64,000 nt of DNA, taken from positions 3,100,001 to 3,164,000 of the forward strand of contig JASJZC010000005.1 in NCBI GenBank assembly GCA_037178855.1. Direction: 5' to 3'. Positions 45,620 through 56,717 of this stretch are shown piece by piece. The translations under genes and the position numbers were made by a program. The stretch's first letter is position 1; the number at the start of each line of letters is the position of its first letter. The notes beneath the pieces were generated by a model. That model was not told the origin of the DNA and made no database searches. It worked only from the letters and a program-made list of their open reading frames with translations. The stretch comes from Oscheius sp. JU75. Taxonomy: Eukaryota > Nematoda > Chromadorea > Rhabditida > Rhabditidae.

Positions 45620-48415
45620 ATGTTCCAGATGGCTGAAGAGGAAGAGATAATCACCGAGGACTCGTACGATGGCGAGCCGAACGAAGAGACTGTTGACTAT
45701 GTGGAAGGGGGAGAGAATGGTTTGATAGTTTCTGATGTATGATGAGAGTCGCGTTCAGATGAAAAGGAGGATGAGGCAGATGAGACACTAGAGGACGAAG
45801 AGGACAAGCACTCTGGAACCAATGGTCTGGAGTTTGGAGAAATGGAAGAAGATGATGATATAGAAAATAGGGAGGAAGAAGAGGTCGAAGACGACGTGGA
45901 AGAAGAACAGGAGGAGAAAGAAGAAAGTGAGGAGGAACAAAGTGAGAATGATGAGGATGAGGAGCAAGAGGACGAGGAGATGGAAGAGGAGCCAGTCGCT
46001 TCAACTTCCGGCCAACAGGATGAATTTGAGCCTGTGAAGGGGGACGAAGAGGAAGAATTGGAGGATGAGGAGAATGAGAATGAGGATGACGTTGAGAAGC
46101 AAGAAGAAGACGACGAAGAGGAAGTGAAAGATGAACAGAAAGAAGAAGAGGCGGGTGAAGAACAGGTTACCGAGGAGGAAGAGGAACCTCCATCAGAAGT
46201 GACCTATCGAAGATCTACTCCTCAACCAAGACCTGGTCTCTGTAAGTTTCAGCCCTAGACTACCTCGAACAGCCTTTAGGGAAGCCAGAAAAAGAGCCTG
46301 CTGTTGTTCTGCAAGATGTCCTGGAAAACATGATGGACGAGTTCGCTTTGGACGTTGTGAGGATCAACAGACGGTATACTGTAAGATTATCTGATTCGAC
46401 TTTGTAATGATCAATCTCTAGGAAATCCGGAAGTTCCTGATCACCTACTTCGGGACCAAGGATGACGGTTCAATAAGCAATGCTTTCGACAATCACGCCC
46501 ATATCATCCGGAACGAGATTCCGGAGACGTTCTTCCGAAGAAGGAGAGCTCCGAGCGAAGAGAGAAGCTCCTTTGAGGAAGCAGTCAGCAGAATGAAGAC
46601 CAGGTATTCGGATAGCTTTCTTTGCTCTTAGACGAATGGTTCAGAAACTCGTCTCGGGAAGAGAGCACCCTCAGTGACATCTCCGAGATCCCACAACGAG
46701 ATCGACGAGCTGAACAGACTGAGAGGGAGAAAAGAAGTGCTCCTGAACGAGTCGGAAAAGTCAAATATCTGAACTATCCCTCGTTCATCCAAAAATCCGA
46801 AGAGGAGAGGATCTTCAAGACATGTGGAAATATTGCCTCGACCTATGCTCAGCGAATGGCCAAGATCCTCTTTGCAAAGACCATCCATCTCTACTTCAAG
46901 GTTTTTCGCTTTCCGCTGCTGAACAGAGAGAATTACAGGATCAAGAGCGAGGCAAAAGAGAATGGCTCCACGAGGCAGTTGATTACCGATTCCCGACGCC
47001 AGACAAGTACAGCCATGCCACGAAATGGAAGAACTGCTCGAACGCGATCAACAAAAATATGCGAGACTTTCAGAAGGACAAGAAGGAGAAGGTCATCAAA
47101 GAGTGTAGGAGAGATCTTGTAACTAAAAAGAGTTCCTTTTTCAGTGAGGTACGTATACTTGACGAAGGAACAGGAAGCCCAATGCTACGAGAGAGCTGGG
47201 GGCGATGCTGTCAAATACGGAGAGTATGTCAGTCTGATTCTCTTCGAAGGCAGCTGGGACAAGTTCTTCAAGGAGCAGGATCAGAAGCGGAAGGACTGGA
47301 TGCGAGAGTGTGTTGATAAAAGGTATCCGATTAATGACAAGGACAGGAGAGACCATCGTTGGAAGATTGTCGCGGTATTCTAAGAAATAATAATAATCAG
47401 TTCAATGACTTCTAGGCTGGTTGCAATAGAAACAGAACAAAAGTGGTCGGAGCTGACGGAAAGGAGAATCCGTTCCCCTACTTCCCTCAAGAATTGGAAG
47501 AAAAGTGTTTCAAGGACAGCAACGGAACTCCAGCCGTCTACGCGGAGCTGATGGCAAAACATCTCTTCCCACAGACCCAACATCTCATGTTCAAGGTTCT
47601 AATTCATGTTTTTCAATCAGACAGAAGACATTCCAGGAACAAGAACTCGGAAAGCGTCATTGGCTTCATCACCACGTGGATCAGAGGTTCCCCACTCCTC
47701 ACAAACTCGAACAGGCAGCCAAATGGAAGTCAATCACCCAGGCCATCAACAAGAACAAGACCGAGGGTAAGGCTAATAGCTCATCTAGTTACTCTCTTTC
47801 AGGACCCACATCGTCGAGTGCTCCAGCCACCCCAGTAGAGAAGCATGTTCAGAAGGTCGAGAGGAAGGAGATAGCGAAGACAAGACGAAGTGAAGTGATT
47901 GCCAGAGATTCGGAAGAAGACTACGGAGAGCCGGAGAACAAGAGACCTCGAAGGGCGATCAAGGAGAGCATGAAGATGCAAGAGGCCCAGGCTGACTCAC
48001 CCCCGAATCCGAAGAAACCGACGAAGAATGGATTGAAGTCTGTCAAGTGTGAGTATCCGTTACTGTCAAAGAAATGAATCCCAATTCAGTCGAAGCCTAT
48101 ACTCGATACCCGTACGTCTCTCAGGAGAAGGAGTTCGAGATCTTCGAGAACTGTAAAAACAATGCTCAGGCCTTTGCGAAAGCACTAGGAAAAGAGCTTT
48201 TCGCATCGACTATCGGTCTCTACTACAAGGAACAGCATCCAGAGCGAAGAGCTTGGATGAGAGAGATAGTCGACTTTCGATTCCCGTCTGCCAATGCTGC
48301 CGAATTGAAACAAAAGTGGAAGGTATCTTGTTTCTATTCTCACGAGAACTTTCGATTCCAGAACTGTTGCGCCAGTATCAACCAGAACCGATTCCTGCTG
48401 ATTCCTCAACGATGA
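45620..48415 (+). CDS. Acidic nuclear-type protein with four BEN-like domains
   Basis: The N-terminal third is a very acidic run (EEEVEDDVEEEQEEKEES and similar, about 150 residues). Four related domains of about 90 residues follow. Each has a tyrosine/phenylalanine lead-in, AxxxAKxLFxxT-like helix, (R/K)xWxxxxVDxRFP, and a terminal WKxxxxAINxN. Domain 1, near 46770-47080: AQRMAKILFAKTIHLYFK, EWLHEAVDYRFPTPDK, KWKNCSNAINKNMRDF. Domain 2, near 47140-47430: DWMRECVDKRYPINDK. Domain 3, near 47465-47765: WLHHHVDQRFPTPHK, KWKSITQAINKN. Domain 4, near 48090-48400: FAKALGKELFASTIGLYYK, WMREIVDFRFPSANAAEL. The pattern agrees with BEN domains (DNA and chromatin binding; BEND3 also has four). BEN assignment is by eye. 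The stop is 13 bp from the convergent EGF gene's stop. Confidence 0.65.
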
Positions 48416-48428
48416 CCACGTCTTTCCT

Positions 48429-49701
48429 TCAATGCTCATTTAGCTTTACTTTGATATATTGTCCTTCTGGGTTCATTTCAATGAACGGAAGAAAAGAATT
48501 AAAGGAGCGGGTGTCCATAATAAGGTCTTCGAGGAGGAGGAGGAAGTCTTCTCGGTCAGAGCTGGCCCATTCCAATTGACATCCGCAAATCCGTATTTCA
48601 CACAGCCATGGCTCTTCAACTTTTTGAGAGAGAAAAAGGAAAAAACTCACCCCTTTGACGTATCCGAGCTGACAGACGCATCTGAATCCCTTGCCTTCAA
48701 TCACATTGAGACATTCTTCGTGCTGTCCACACAATTCTTCCTTGGCACAGACGTTCTCGTGGACACATTGGGCGATGTCGGGACGGAAAAAGAGTCCATT
48801 TCCACACGGACAGCTGACGTTCCACTTGTTCTGTCTCATCGACAGCAGGTCGTCGTTTAGTTTGGACTGTAGATAGCAGAGATGCGGATTCAGACAGACG
48901 TTGCTCTGACACTCGGGTTTGGTGAACTGAAGACTGCTCGAGTCGACATCAAGACAGCACGGATCCGGGCAGAAACTCCGCTTGGCACAGGAAAACGGCT
49001 CTCCGCTCAGATCGTCGAGGTAGTCCGGATGACTGTGATAGAACTTGGCTGGCCAGTCGACCCCATTCAGAAGGGTGTAGTCACAGAAGGGAATTCGCTC
49101 GAAGACTTGGATCTCCCTCAGAGTCAGCCAACAGAGCAATTGACTGGATGACACTTCGAGAGAGACGGCGTTGTCGTTAACGATCTGTTCCATCCGTTCT
49201 CTTCGCAGCTCCGTCTCGTCGTGAGATCCATCCTCGCCAGTCAACCATGGATGGGCTGTTCTCAGATAGGACGAAATGTAGTTGAGACACGTCTCCAGTC
49301 CAATCGAGCAGTTGACGGCTAGATTCGAGTGCAAATCCACTTGCGAAGGCCATACGTGTTGGTATCTGAAGTTGTCTTTGTCTCAGAATTATCTATATCT
49401 CACCCCATCTTCGCTTCCATTGGCAAAAGTTCTTTGAAAATGCGGAAATATACAGCCAGAGTGCCAATTTTGTGCCGGATTTCATCGAATCGTCCCTGAC
49501 TGTGGAAACGGGCCAAATCTCTGCAATTCACTATGTTCTATCGAGGAATAGCTTTCAAACTCACTCAGATTCGTATCTTTTGAGCAGAGCGTCGTCGAAC
49601 AGACCAGATTTGTCTTCGATATCGTCGTCCGGTAGCGCCACGGACAGTTGAACGGAGACGAGAAGAAGCAGAAGCGGACGATAACATCGCGAAGACGACA
49701 T
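48429..49701 (-). CDS. Secreted or membrane protein with an EGF-like module, family unknown
   Basis: The start MSSSRCYRPLLLLLVSVQLS is a clear signal peptide. An extracellular region rich in Cys follows: VNCSIGLETCLNYISSYL, EPFSCAKRSFCPDPCCLDVD, PECQSNVCLNPHLCYL and KWNVSCPCGNGLFFRPDIAQ. An EGF-like module comes next, CAKEELCGQHEECLNVIEGK then FRCVCQLGYVKG. After an intron whose acceptor is uncertain, a short C-terminus ends YIKVKLNEH. It looks like a soluble or GPI-free surface protein; I see no certain TM segment. The ATG is 5 nt after a GAATTCAG acceptor and its codon overlaps the strand occupied by the LIM gene's 5' region. I cannot name the family. Confidence 0.7.
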
Positions 49702-49753
49702 GCTAACTGAATTCTCTGATTGCAATTATAATCTGGAGCGTTTAGAAAACTCG

Positions 49754-50283
49754 ATGCAACTGAAAGATTCGCTCGAGATGTTCTCTGCCAGAAAGTCGTC
49801 GATGAACTCTCGTCATGGCGGACTACCCACTACTCTTGTGGCTCGCTGCTTCGGATGCAAGGCTGTGCTGACGTCCAAGGACGCTGCTGCTGGTGATCTC
49901 ATCAAGACAGACAAGGCGCTCTACCACAGGAGTCACTTCCGCTGCACGAGCTGTTCCACCCTGCTCTCCGGTCAAGGATACACGGAAGACATGGGCCATA
50001 TCGTCTGTGGGGACTGCTTTCGCCTGAAGAACAATCCCATCTGCACAGACTGTGGTCATTATGTCGACGACGAAGCTGTCGAGCTGTTCGGAAAGATCTA
50101 CCATAAGGTTAGTCTACTTTCTTCCCAACGGTACAAACACGAAATTAGGATTGTGTGAAATGCTGTGCCTGCTTGAATCCCTTGAATAACAGCTGCTACA
50201 TTGAGCTCAAGGAGGCTCGCGGCAACAAGCGGGTCATTGACCAAGATTGCTACTACGCGGCCAAATACAAGCTCGTCCAATAG
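49754..50283 (+). CDS. Two-LIM-domain protein
   Basis: The start MQLKDSLEMFSARKSSMNS is the first ATG (8 nt) after the CGTTTAG acceptor at 49745. LIM 1 is CFGCKAVLTSKDAAAGDLIK ... HRSHFRCTSCSTLLSGQGY ... CGDCF. LIM 2 is CTDCGHYVDDEAVELFGKIY, then DCVKCCACLNPLNNSCYIEL and a final DQDCYYAAKY. Cys/His spacing is that of zinc-binding LIM modules, which mediate protein contacts in cytoskeletal or nuclear complexes. No homeodomain or PET domain is present. The protein is about 160 residues and has one intron. The subfamily is unclear. The gene is divergent from the EGF gene with overlapping 5' ends. Confidence 0.88.
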
Positions 50284-50402
50284 AATAAGAACAGACACGT
50301 ATAAAGACATTATACTAAAATCGGTCAAATATTTATGAATTCCTCTAGCATCAACATAAAATAAGGCAGATAATACTCGAGCAGATTATTAGGAGACGGA
50401 AG

Positions 50403-52579
50403 CTACTTACGAAGAGACTGGGTGGGAGGGAAGAGAGAGGATCTCATGTTACCAGAGAGTCCGCGTCTGACACCAGGTGCCTTTTCAAACTTCTTCATGA
50501 GCTTTTCAACCTAAGAAACGAGGTAGCTTTTGCACCATATACGTCGTACCTCTTCCTTCGGATCCAGTAGAATATCAGTGCTGAGAATAGGCAATGGCTG
50601 TCGAGGAGCCGGCAAGGATTCCAGTCGAGGAGCATAGCGTACGGGGGATTCGTCCCTTCTGGGATTTGGTCGGTCCGGCAGTCGAGGAGCATATCGTGCA
50701 GGAGCGTCACCTTTGGTCTTTTTAAGAGCCTGAAAATCTTACTGGTCAACGAAACAAAAAAAGACTTACTGGAAAATCATCGGAAAGAGAATGATGCATA
50801 GTACTAGCCCTACGCTTTTGTGACACCGGAACAGTCTTGGTCTTTTTTTGAGCCGTGTTCGCAACAGATTTCGAGACAACTGGCGATGCAGCTCTTCTAT
50901 CAGTCTTCTTTGGAATGACGAACGATGGCATAGGGGCTACGATAGACATGGCACGGCTTTTCTTGGAAGTATTCGCCTTGACAGGTGTAGGGAGAGATTC
51001 CGAAGAAATCGAATGAATTACAGAAGATGCACGTTTCTTTTGGTTACCAACAGATCTGGCTCTACTCCTCGAGGGTTGTGTTCCGTGTACCTAAAAAGAG
51101 GTTTTTTTGCAAACAAGAGTGGCAAAAAAAAACTGACAGATTTGGATCCAACGGTAGATCTGGAGGACTGGCGCTTGTTCTTCGGAATTTTTATGGGGGC
51201 TTGCATCAGGTTTCTCTCTTTCATTCCTTGTTCAAAACGGTCCTGCAAAATAATAAGACCATGCGCCAGCCAATCGACGACTTACAATCATGGGTTTGCA
51301 CTCTTCCGCGGTCAGTCTCTGTCTCTTCGGCACGTTCCTGGAAACCTCGCAAATCTCGCAGTAGTACTTTTCTTCCTCTTCTTTCTTCTCGTCATAATTA
51401 TTACAAAAACTGTGCTGCCAATCACTGAAAAACATACGATTATAGAAAAGAGATAGGCTTACTTGCATCCATCACACTGCACCCAGCCCAAATCGTCATC
51501 ATCATAATCTGTGTTGCAGATGCATCTGACACGATCATCGGCTGAAAATTCAATCTATATCAAAGTCATAAGAATGGAAACCTCTGTTCTTGGCGGCGTT
51601 CTTTCCATTTTTCTCGTCAGGCTCGACCTTCTTCTTCTCCACAGCTTCTTTCTTCCCGACGATACTCGGTGGTTCTTCGTGAGGAGCTCCTCTCTTCATG
51701 TCAACTTCCTCGTTCATCGGGCCTTCCTCCAACTTTCTCTTCACGGCCTTCTCATTCTTTTTCTGGTCATAAACTGTCTCCTTCTCGTCGATAATCTCCT
51801 TCTTCACAGCCGGCTCTTCTTCGGCAAAGACAACGCTTAAAGGTTCGTCGAAAGAGACCCGTTTCTTCTTGACTACAGGAGTTAATCCTCGCTTGAGCAC
51901 AGACTTTCCTTTCTTCTTTTGGTCAGGAACGGCCTCTTTCTCTTCGGTGATATCATTCTCCATAGTTGATTCTTCTTCCTTCACGGCAACTGCACCTGGA
52001 GCCTTCTTCTCGAGCAACGGCTTTTCTTTACGGTTCTTTCTTCCAGAATTTGCTTTCTTCTTGACTACTGACTCCGGTTCCTTCTTCTTGATAAGCTTCT
52101 CCTCCACAGCCATTTCTCCATTGTTTGTAGCGGTTTCGACTACGGCCAGAGAATCGATCATTTTTTCGAGCACCGGAACGTCGTCGATCTCCTCTTCTTT
52201 TACAGCCTCTTCCTTGTACCCTTGTTGCTCTTCGATAGCAGACTCTACGTCCATCTTTTCGAGGCTTTCTTCATTACTTTTTGCAGGTTTGGCCTCCGTG
52301 TTGTGGACGATCTTCTTCTCCACAGCCGGTATGTCAAGAGCGCCCGTCTTAAATTTATTCTTAGTTATCTAAATAAGAAAACGGAATACTTTGGTCAATG
52401 GAGAATAGATATTCAACCAGCCGCTTTTCTGAGCCCATTTGTAGTCCTCTTCTTCGCAGAGAGTGATTCTTCTGACACCCGGTTTTGCTGGTGCTAGCAC
52501 GGGAAATCTGAGGTTCCCTAAAATTGGCTAATTTCAGCTGCAAACAAGACCTACTGATGAACTCTTCTGTGGGCTCCAT
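50403..52579 (-). CDS. PHD-finger protein with long Lys/Glu-rich region
   Basis: The N-terminus MEPTEEFI joins RNLRFPVLAPAKPGVRRITL and CEEEDYKWAQKSGWLNIYSP. A 250-residue Lys/Glu-rich segment follows, containing KKKRVSFDEP, a match to the RVxF docking motif for protein phosphatase 1. The PHD finger then reads VRCICNTDYDDDDLGWVQCD, GCKDWQHSFC and KYYCEICE, with the full C4HC3 set. The C-terminal part is basic and Ser/Pro-rich and has two related motifs (ARYAPRLPDRPNPRRDESP and VRYAPRLESLPAPRQPLP). It ends SLFPPTQSLRK. PHD fingers of this type often read histone H3 tails, which suggests a nuclear chromatin role. The start lies 25 nt after TTGTTTTCAG. The specific orthologue is not recognised. 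Confidence 0.85.
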
Positions 52580-55500
52580 TTCAGCTAGTCGTGACGGCAG
52601 TTTTCTGAAAACAACAATGTAAATCTTGTCGGTAACGAGTAGAGCAAAAGCAGAGGAATCAAGCAGGTTATACAAAACAAGCTATTCATCAACGTCTTTG
52701 ATCTAATGTAACAACTTTTCTATGCTATTAACATAGCCAAAAAGCATATAAAACAGAAAAGGTGGAACATAACTCTGAGAAGGAGAATTGTAACAAAATT
52801 GGAGGGAGTTTGAAGCCGTTTTATTATGTTTGCTATTTCGCCTCTTTTCTCTCTTGTACGCACTTATTTTTCGAATTTATTCGGAAAGAAAAGGAACGTC
52901 TCTATATATCTGAGTTAGTCCATAAATAGCCGACTTATAGCCGCTCCTATTCTAGGAAGTAAATTGCAGTGATTCAAGACATCTGGCACTTTGTTCGCAT
53001 CTCTTTTTTTTTTATGAAGAAAGCTTCCTTCGTGGTTGCTTTCAAGTGACCGCGTAGCCCAGCAGCAGGCCTGCCATTATTCACCCCTGCTTATGAGACA
53101 TAAATTCGGCCGAACGACTTCCGAACAGTGTCTTCTAGCTTCGTCTCTCGTCGACACAGTTGTAACAAGCGCTCCAGTTTTTGTGGAAAAGAACTAATTA
53201 ATCACAGTCTGATTAATGGCCAGTAAACCCGTCGGAACATCTCCTTGTGTCATCCGTCTCTCTCTCGACGGAGTCGCCCATCCAACACAGCCCCGTCTCC
53301 AGATTTATGCCCCAGTCATATTCCCAAACACATAAATCGTGTATCCGGTTCCTGACGGATTCGAGAGAACCAGAAAGAGTACAAGAATACACAAGAGGAA
53401 GGCTCCGTAGTGTCTGTCGATCCCCCGTGTATACAGTACACATAGCGGTGGTCTTTGTTCGAATTAAGAGAGACATCCATCATTTTCGTAGGTTTTCCAA
53501 CTTCGTCGTTTCGCTGTGATTTACGCGTCCCACGTCGGCGGCCTGTCAATTCTTCATCACGGAGCGTTGTAACGCTTCCATTTCCCTGGAAAGACGGTTC
53601 GCTAGGAGGTGAAGGAGGCGCAAAAGACACATTGCACCACACGGACAGCGGCTCCCATTGATCATAATTCATAATATTTGGCAGTCGATAGGTCTCACAT
53701 CCATCATCTGCCTATAAATCACCACACAGCCGCGCCAGGTGACTGAACACACTACCTATCATCTCTTTCTGACTTGAGAGAGATAGAAATAGTTCCCAGT
53801 CCGACCAGGTGCCGGGACGAGGGTCCTAAATCACGAGGAGAGCCGCTCCTAACAATTACCCGAGTTTACAGTGGCAATATATCTCCATTGAGAGTAGCGT
53901 GTTGCGGCTGGGAAGTCGGTTGACGATCGTCAAACACGCTTGTTATTCGGATAAAAAGATTTCTTCAAAACCTGCGGCAATGTTCAAAGAACGTAGTTAC
54001 GGGTCCTTTATGGCCGGCCCTCGACGTCTTTACGACGACCCGAACTCGTCCGTTTAACGGCGACAATTATGTACTGTAGATGGTCTCTCTCTCTACTAGA
54101 AATAACGTAAATCTATCATACTGCGAATCTCATAACTCAACTTTCGGGTGGCAGAAGGAAGAGCGAGCGAGCGCCCCTGGCTGAAGAAGAACAATCCGTC
54201 AACCTTTGTCGCGTCTTTTTGCCTGGACCTTCTTGATTAATTGAAGTCATTGTGAACAATCTGCGCAACAGCAGCTTCGCCAACGGACGATCGGATCAGG
54301 AATCGTCAGGACAGAACCTTTGTTCAGACTACCCTTTATGCCGTAAGAGATTCATTGTATCGTAGCCTGTAGTTCTGTTACCATCTATGGATAGCCATAC
54401 CCAGCAGTGTTCCAATGACTGACGGTGTTCCTCGTTATCAGAACTAGTGAAGCCCTTGATCCATTTCGGATCGACGTCCTGGGGCGTTGGAGCGGCATCC
54501 CGTGGCGGGAATCTCTCGAAAACACATTCATCAGTTCCCTATAAAAACCGTACAGTGAGATCTCGAGACAGTCGTCACTCATGACTGGCAATAAATACGG
54601 CAGCAGTCGGTTATCGTCAGTCGGTCGTCTTTTGAGATTTGCGCCCAGAGATTGTGGACGACCTGAAAAGACGAATTTTGTGAACAAGATCCCCGTCGTA
54701 GACACACAGAGACCTCCAGTCGGCGGCGAGTAATAGGGTACTTTCTGTCATTGACGCTCGATTTATTACAGCTGAATAACCTCTTCCAGCGAAATTTATT
54801 GTCCTCCGGGTCTGCGGGTAATCCGTCCTTATATTTATGAGAGACAGCTCTGCTGTTTACCTGACGCCATAATTCCTCTTCAGGTCCATTGCCGGAATGA
54901 GAACCGACAATTACAGTAGACAGCTCTGAGTGACAGGCGGGTCTCTTCAAACGCATCTTTCCTGATACTCTGACACTGCTACTCGATCACTGTCTGTCAA
55001 TCGCCTTCCCTCGTCTCGTCTCTCGTCACGGATAGTACTCTCTCGACCGACAGGCGTCAGAGCATCACTAATTAATAATTGCGCGTTCCGGGCTCATCAA
55101 TCCCGGAGCTGTTTGTAAGGTCTCAATGTCCTTTGTCTCCTTCTGTCAATCATTGTTTCACTCAATAAAGAGTGGTGAGTTTAGAGACCCCTTTTTCCTC
55201 TGCCCAGTCATAAATTAGACGTGTAAAATCTCTCGACCGTCTATCTTGTCTGACAGATTCTTGCTAATTGTCTCTCCCGGTAGCACCCGTATAATTTACC
55301 GAGGAGACGGGACCAACATGTGGCATGTCGGATTTACGACTGGACAGTATTTAAATTGGTGGAAATGATGAAGTATGTCAGGCCATTAATCATCTCTGCT
55401 GCGCAGTAACAAAACAGACCGCCTGCCTTGGGCAACAAATCAAAATCACATTAGCCGATTAGGGTCAGAGCACAAGAGTTTTCTGATTAATGCGAGTGTC

Positions 55501-55704
55501 GGTTGACCGATTGCCGCCTCCTGATTGCTCCCCATCATCAGTCGTCACCACACAAACTGACAGCCGTCTCAACACCCTCACAACCTTTTTTCTCGAAGAA
55601 ATATTTATGAGAACTCTGAACCTCGTAGCTGTGTAACTATGGTACAAGAAAGGCGACACCAGTAAAGAGGCTACCCGTAACTGGAAGTGTAAGTGGAAGA
55701 GGGT
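52580..55704. promoter_or_regulatory. Non-coding domain 3' of the Noc-like gene
   Basis: About 3.1 kb with no coding exon. It contains repeated homeodomain-type words: GATTAAT/ATTAATC at 53197, 53211, 54235, 55385 and 55485; TTTAYGAC at 54029 and 55207 (reverse); TGACAG/CTGTCA at 54745, 54994, 55143, 55251 and 55558. A regulatory role is inferred from this density and from the neighbouring developmental gene. Confidence 0.5.
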
Positions 55705-56717
55705 TTAAGGATGAGGCATGCCCATCATTCGTTGGGCGTACATGGCATGGAACATAGGGTTGAAAGGGGTCATGGCTGGCATTGTGGCTGCCTTGGCATA
55801 GGGGTGGAAACGACGGTTGGAGGAAGTCTTAGAGTCGGGAGTGGTAGCTGAACTGGGAGGGGAAGGAGCATGGGAAGCCTTCATGTGGGAGGCCAGCTCT
55901 TCGGCAGATCCGAACTGCTTGCCGCAGAGACCTGTCGACTCGACCCAGTTGCAGGTGTGTTTCGTCGTGTTTGAAGAGTTGGCCGAATGGGCCGCGGCAG
56001 CCAAAAGTTGTTGGTACGATCCCATGGCAGAGGCACTGAAAACAGATCCATTAGAAACTGCTCGGCTTAGATTTGTAACAATGAAAAGAAAGGAGGTAGA
56101 CCAACCTGGAGGTGGGCATCATGGCAGCGTAGGCACTGAAGAGAGGGTTCATCATGGCGGCAGCAGACATGTCCGGGGTACAAGATGTGCATCCAGGAGT
56201 CACACAGGGAGTTCTCATCAGGGCAGATGGGCAGGGAACTCGACCCATGAAGGGAGTCATTGGGAAGAAAGAGGGCATGGAGAAAGGCATCATTCCGGCT
56301 GTTGGGTAAAAGGGCATCATGCCGGGGAAGGCGCCCATTGGGAAGGCTGACTTCGGAAGGCCGGGAAACGTCGTCGAAGTTATCGGCTCGGACTGAAATG
56401 CAACTAGTTTGTAAACCGAAACAAAACAAGTGTTTACCTTGGAAGTAGTCGGTGTTGATCGTGGAGAGATTCTCTTCTTCTCGGCCGAGTCGGACTTCTT
56501 GGCATCCAAAGAGGAAGAGTCTTTCTTCTCGGGAGTTCGTCTCTTGTCCGAAACCGAGTCAGGAAGACCAATTGTTTCGCAAGTCTTGGCCAAAAGAGCT
56601 AGCGGGTTTTTGCCCTCGCTTGACTGCAAAACAACAAGATAAGAAAGAGACGAGGAACGAGGAACTAACACTTGTGGGAGAAACATCAGTAATGTATTGA
56701 GAGCTAGTAGAGACCAT
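55705..56717 (-). CDS. Noc/Elbow/ZNF503-ZNF703 (NET family) zinc-finger transcription factor
   Basis: NET-family proteins (fly Noc and Elbow, worm TLP-1, vertebrate ZNF503/703) are transcriptional repressors that recruit Groucho/TLE and pattern appendages, trachea and brain. The product starts MVSTSSQYITDVSPTS. Next is KNPLALLAKTCETIGLP, matching the conserved Sp-like box, then a Ser/Lys-rich linker and a Met/Pro/Phe-rich stretch. The Cys motif CVTPGCTSCTPD precedes the single atypical C2H2 finger HTCNWVESTGLCGKQFGSAE, ending HMKASH. The C-terminus RRFHPYAKA ... MYAQRMMGMPHP is the family end. Two introns are visible. The gene is small (about 300 residues). It is flanked on both sides by kilobases of non-coding DNA, unlike other genes here. 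Confidence 0.92.

Noticed and set aside
51869..52372. 167-codon plus-strand frame rich in Ser and Phe
   Set aside because: It is the complement of the Lys/Glu-rich segment of the PHD gene, a usual artefact of low-complexity coding DNA.
55817..56350. 177-codon plus-strand frame opposite the Noc-like gene
   Set aside because: The minus strand encodes the conserved NET-family finger and C-terminus; this frame is a His/Gly-rich shadow.
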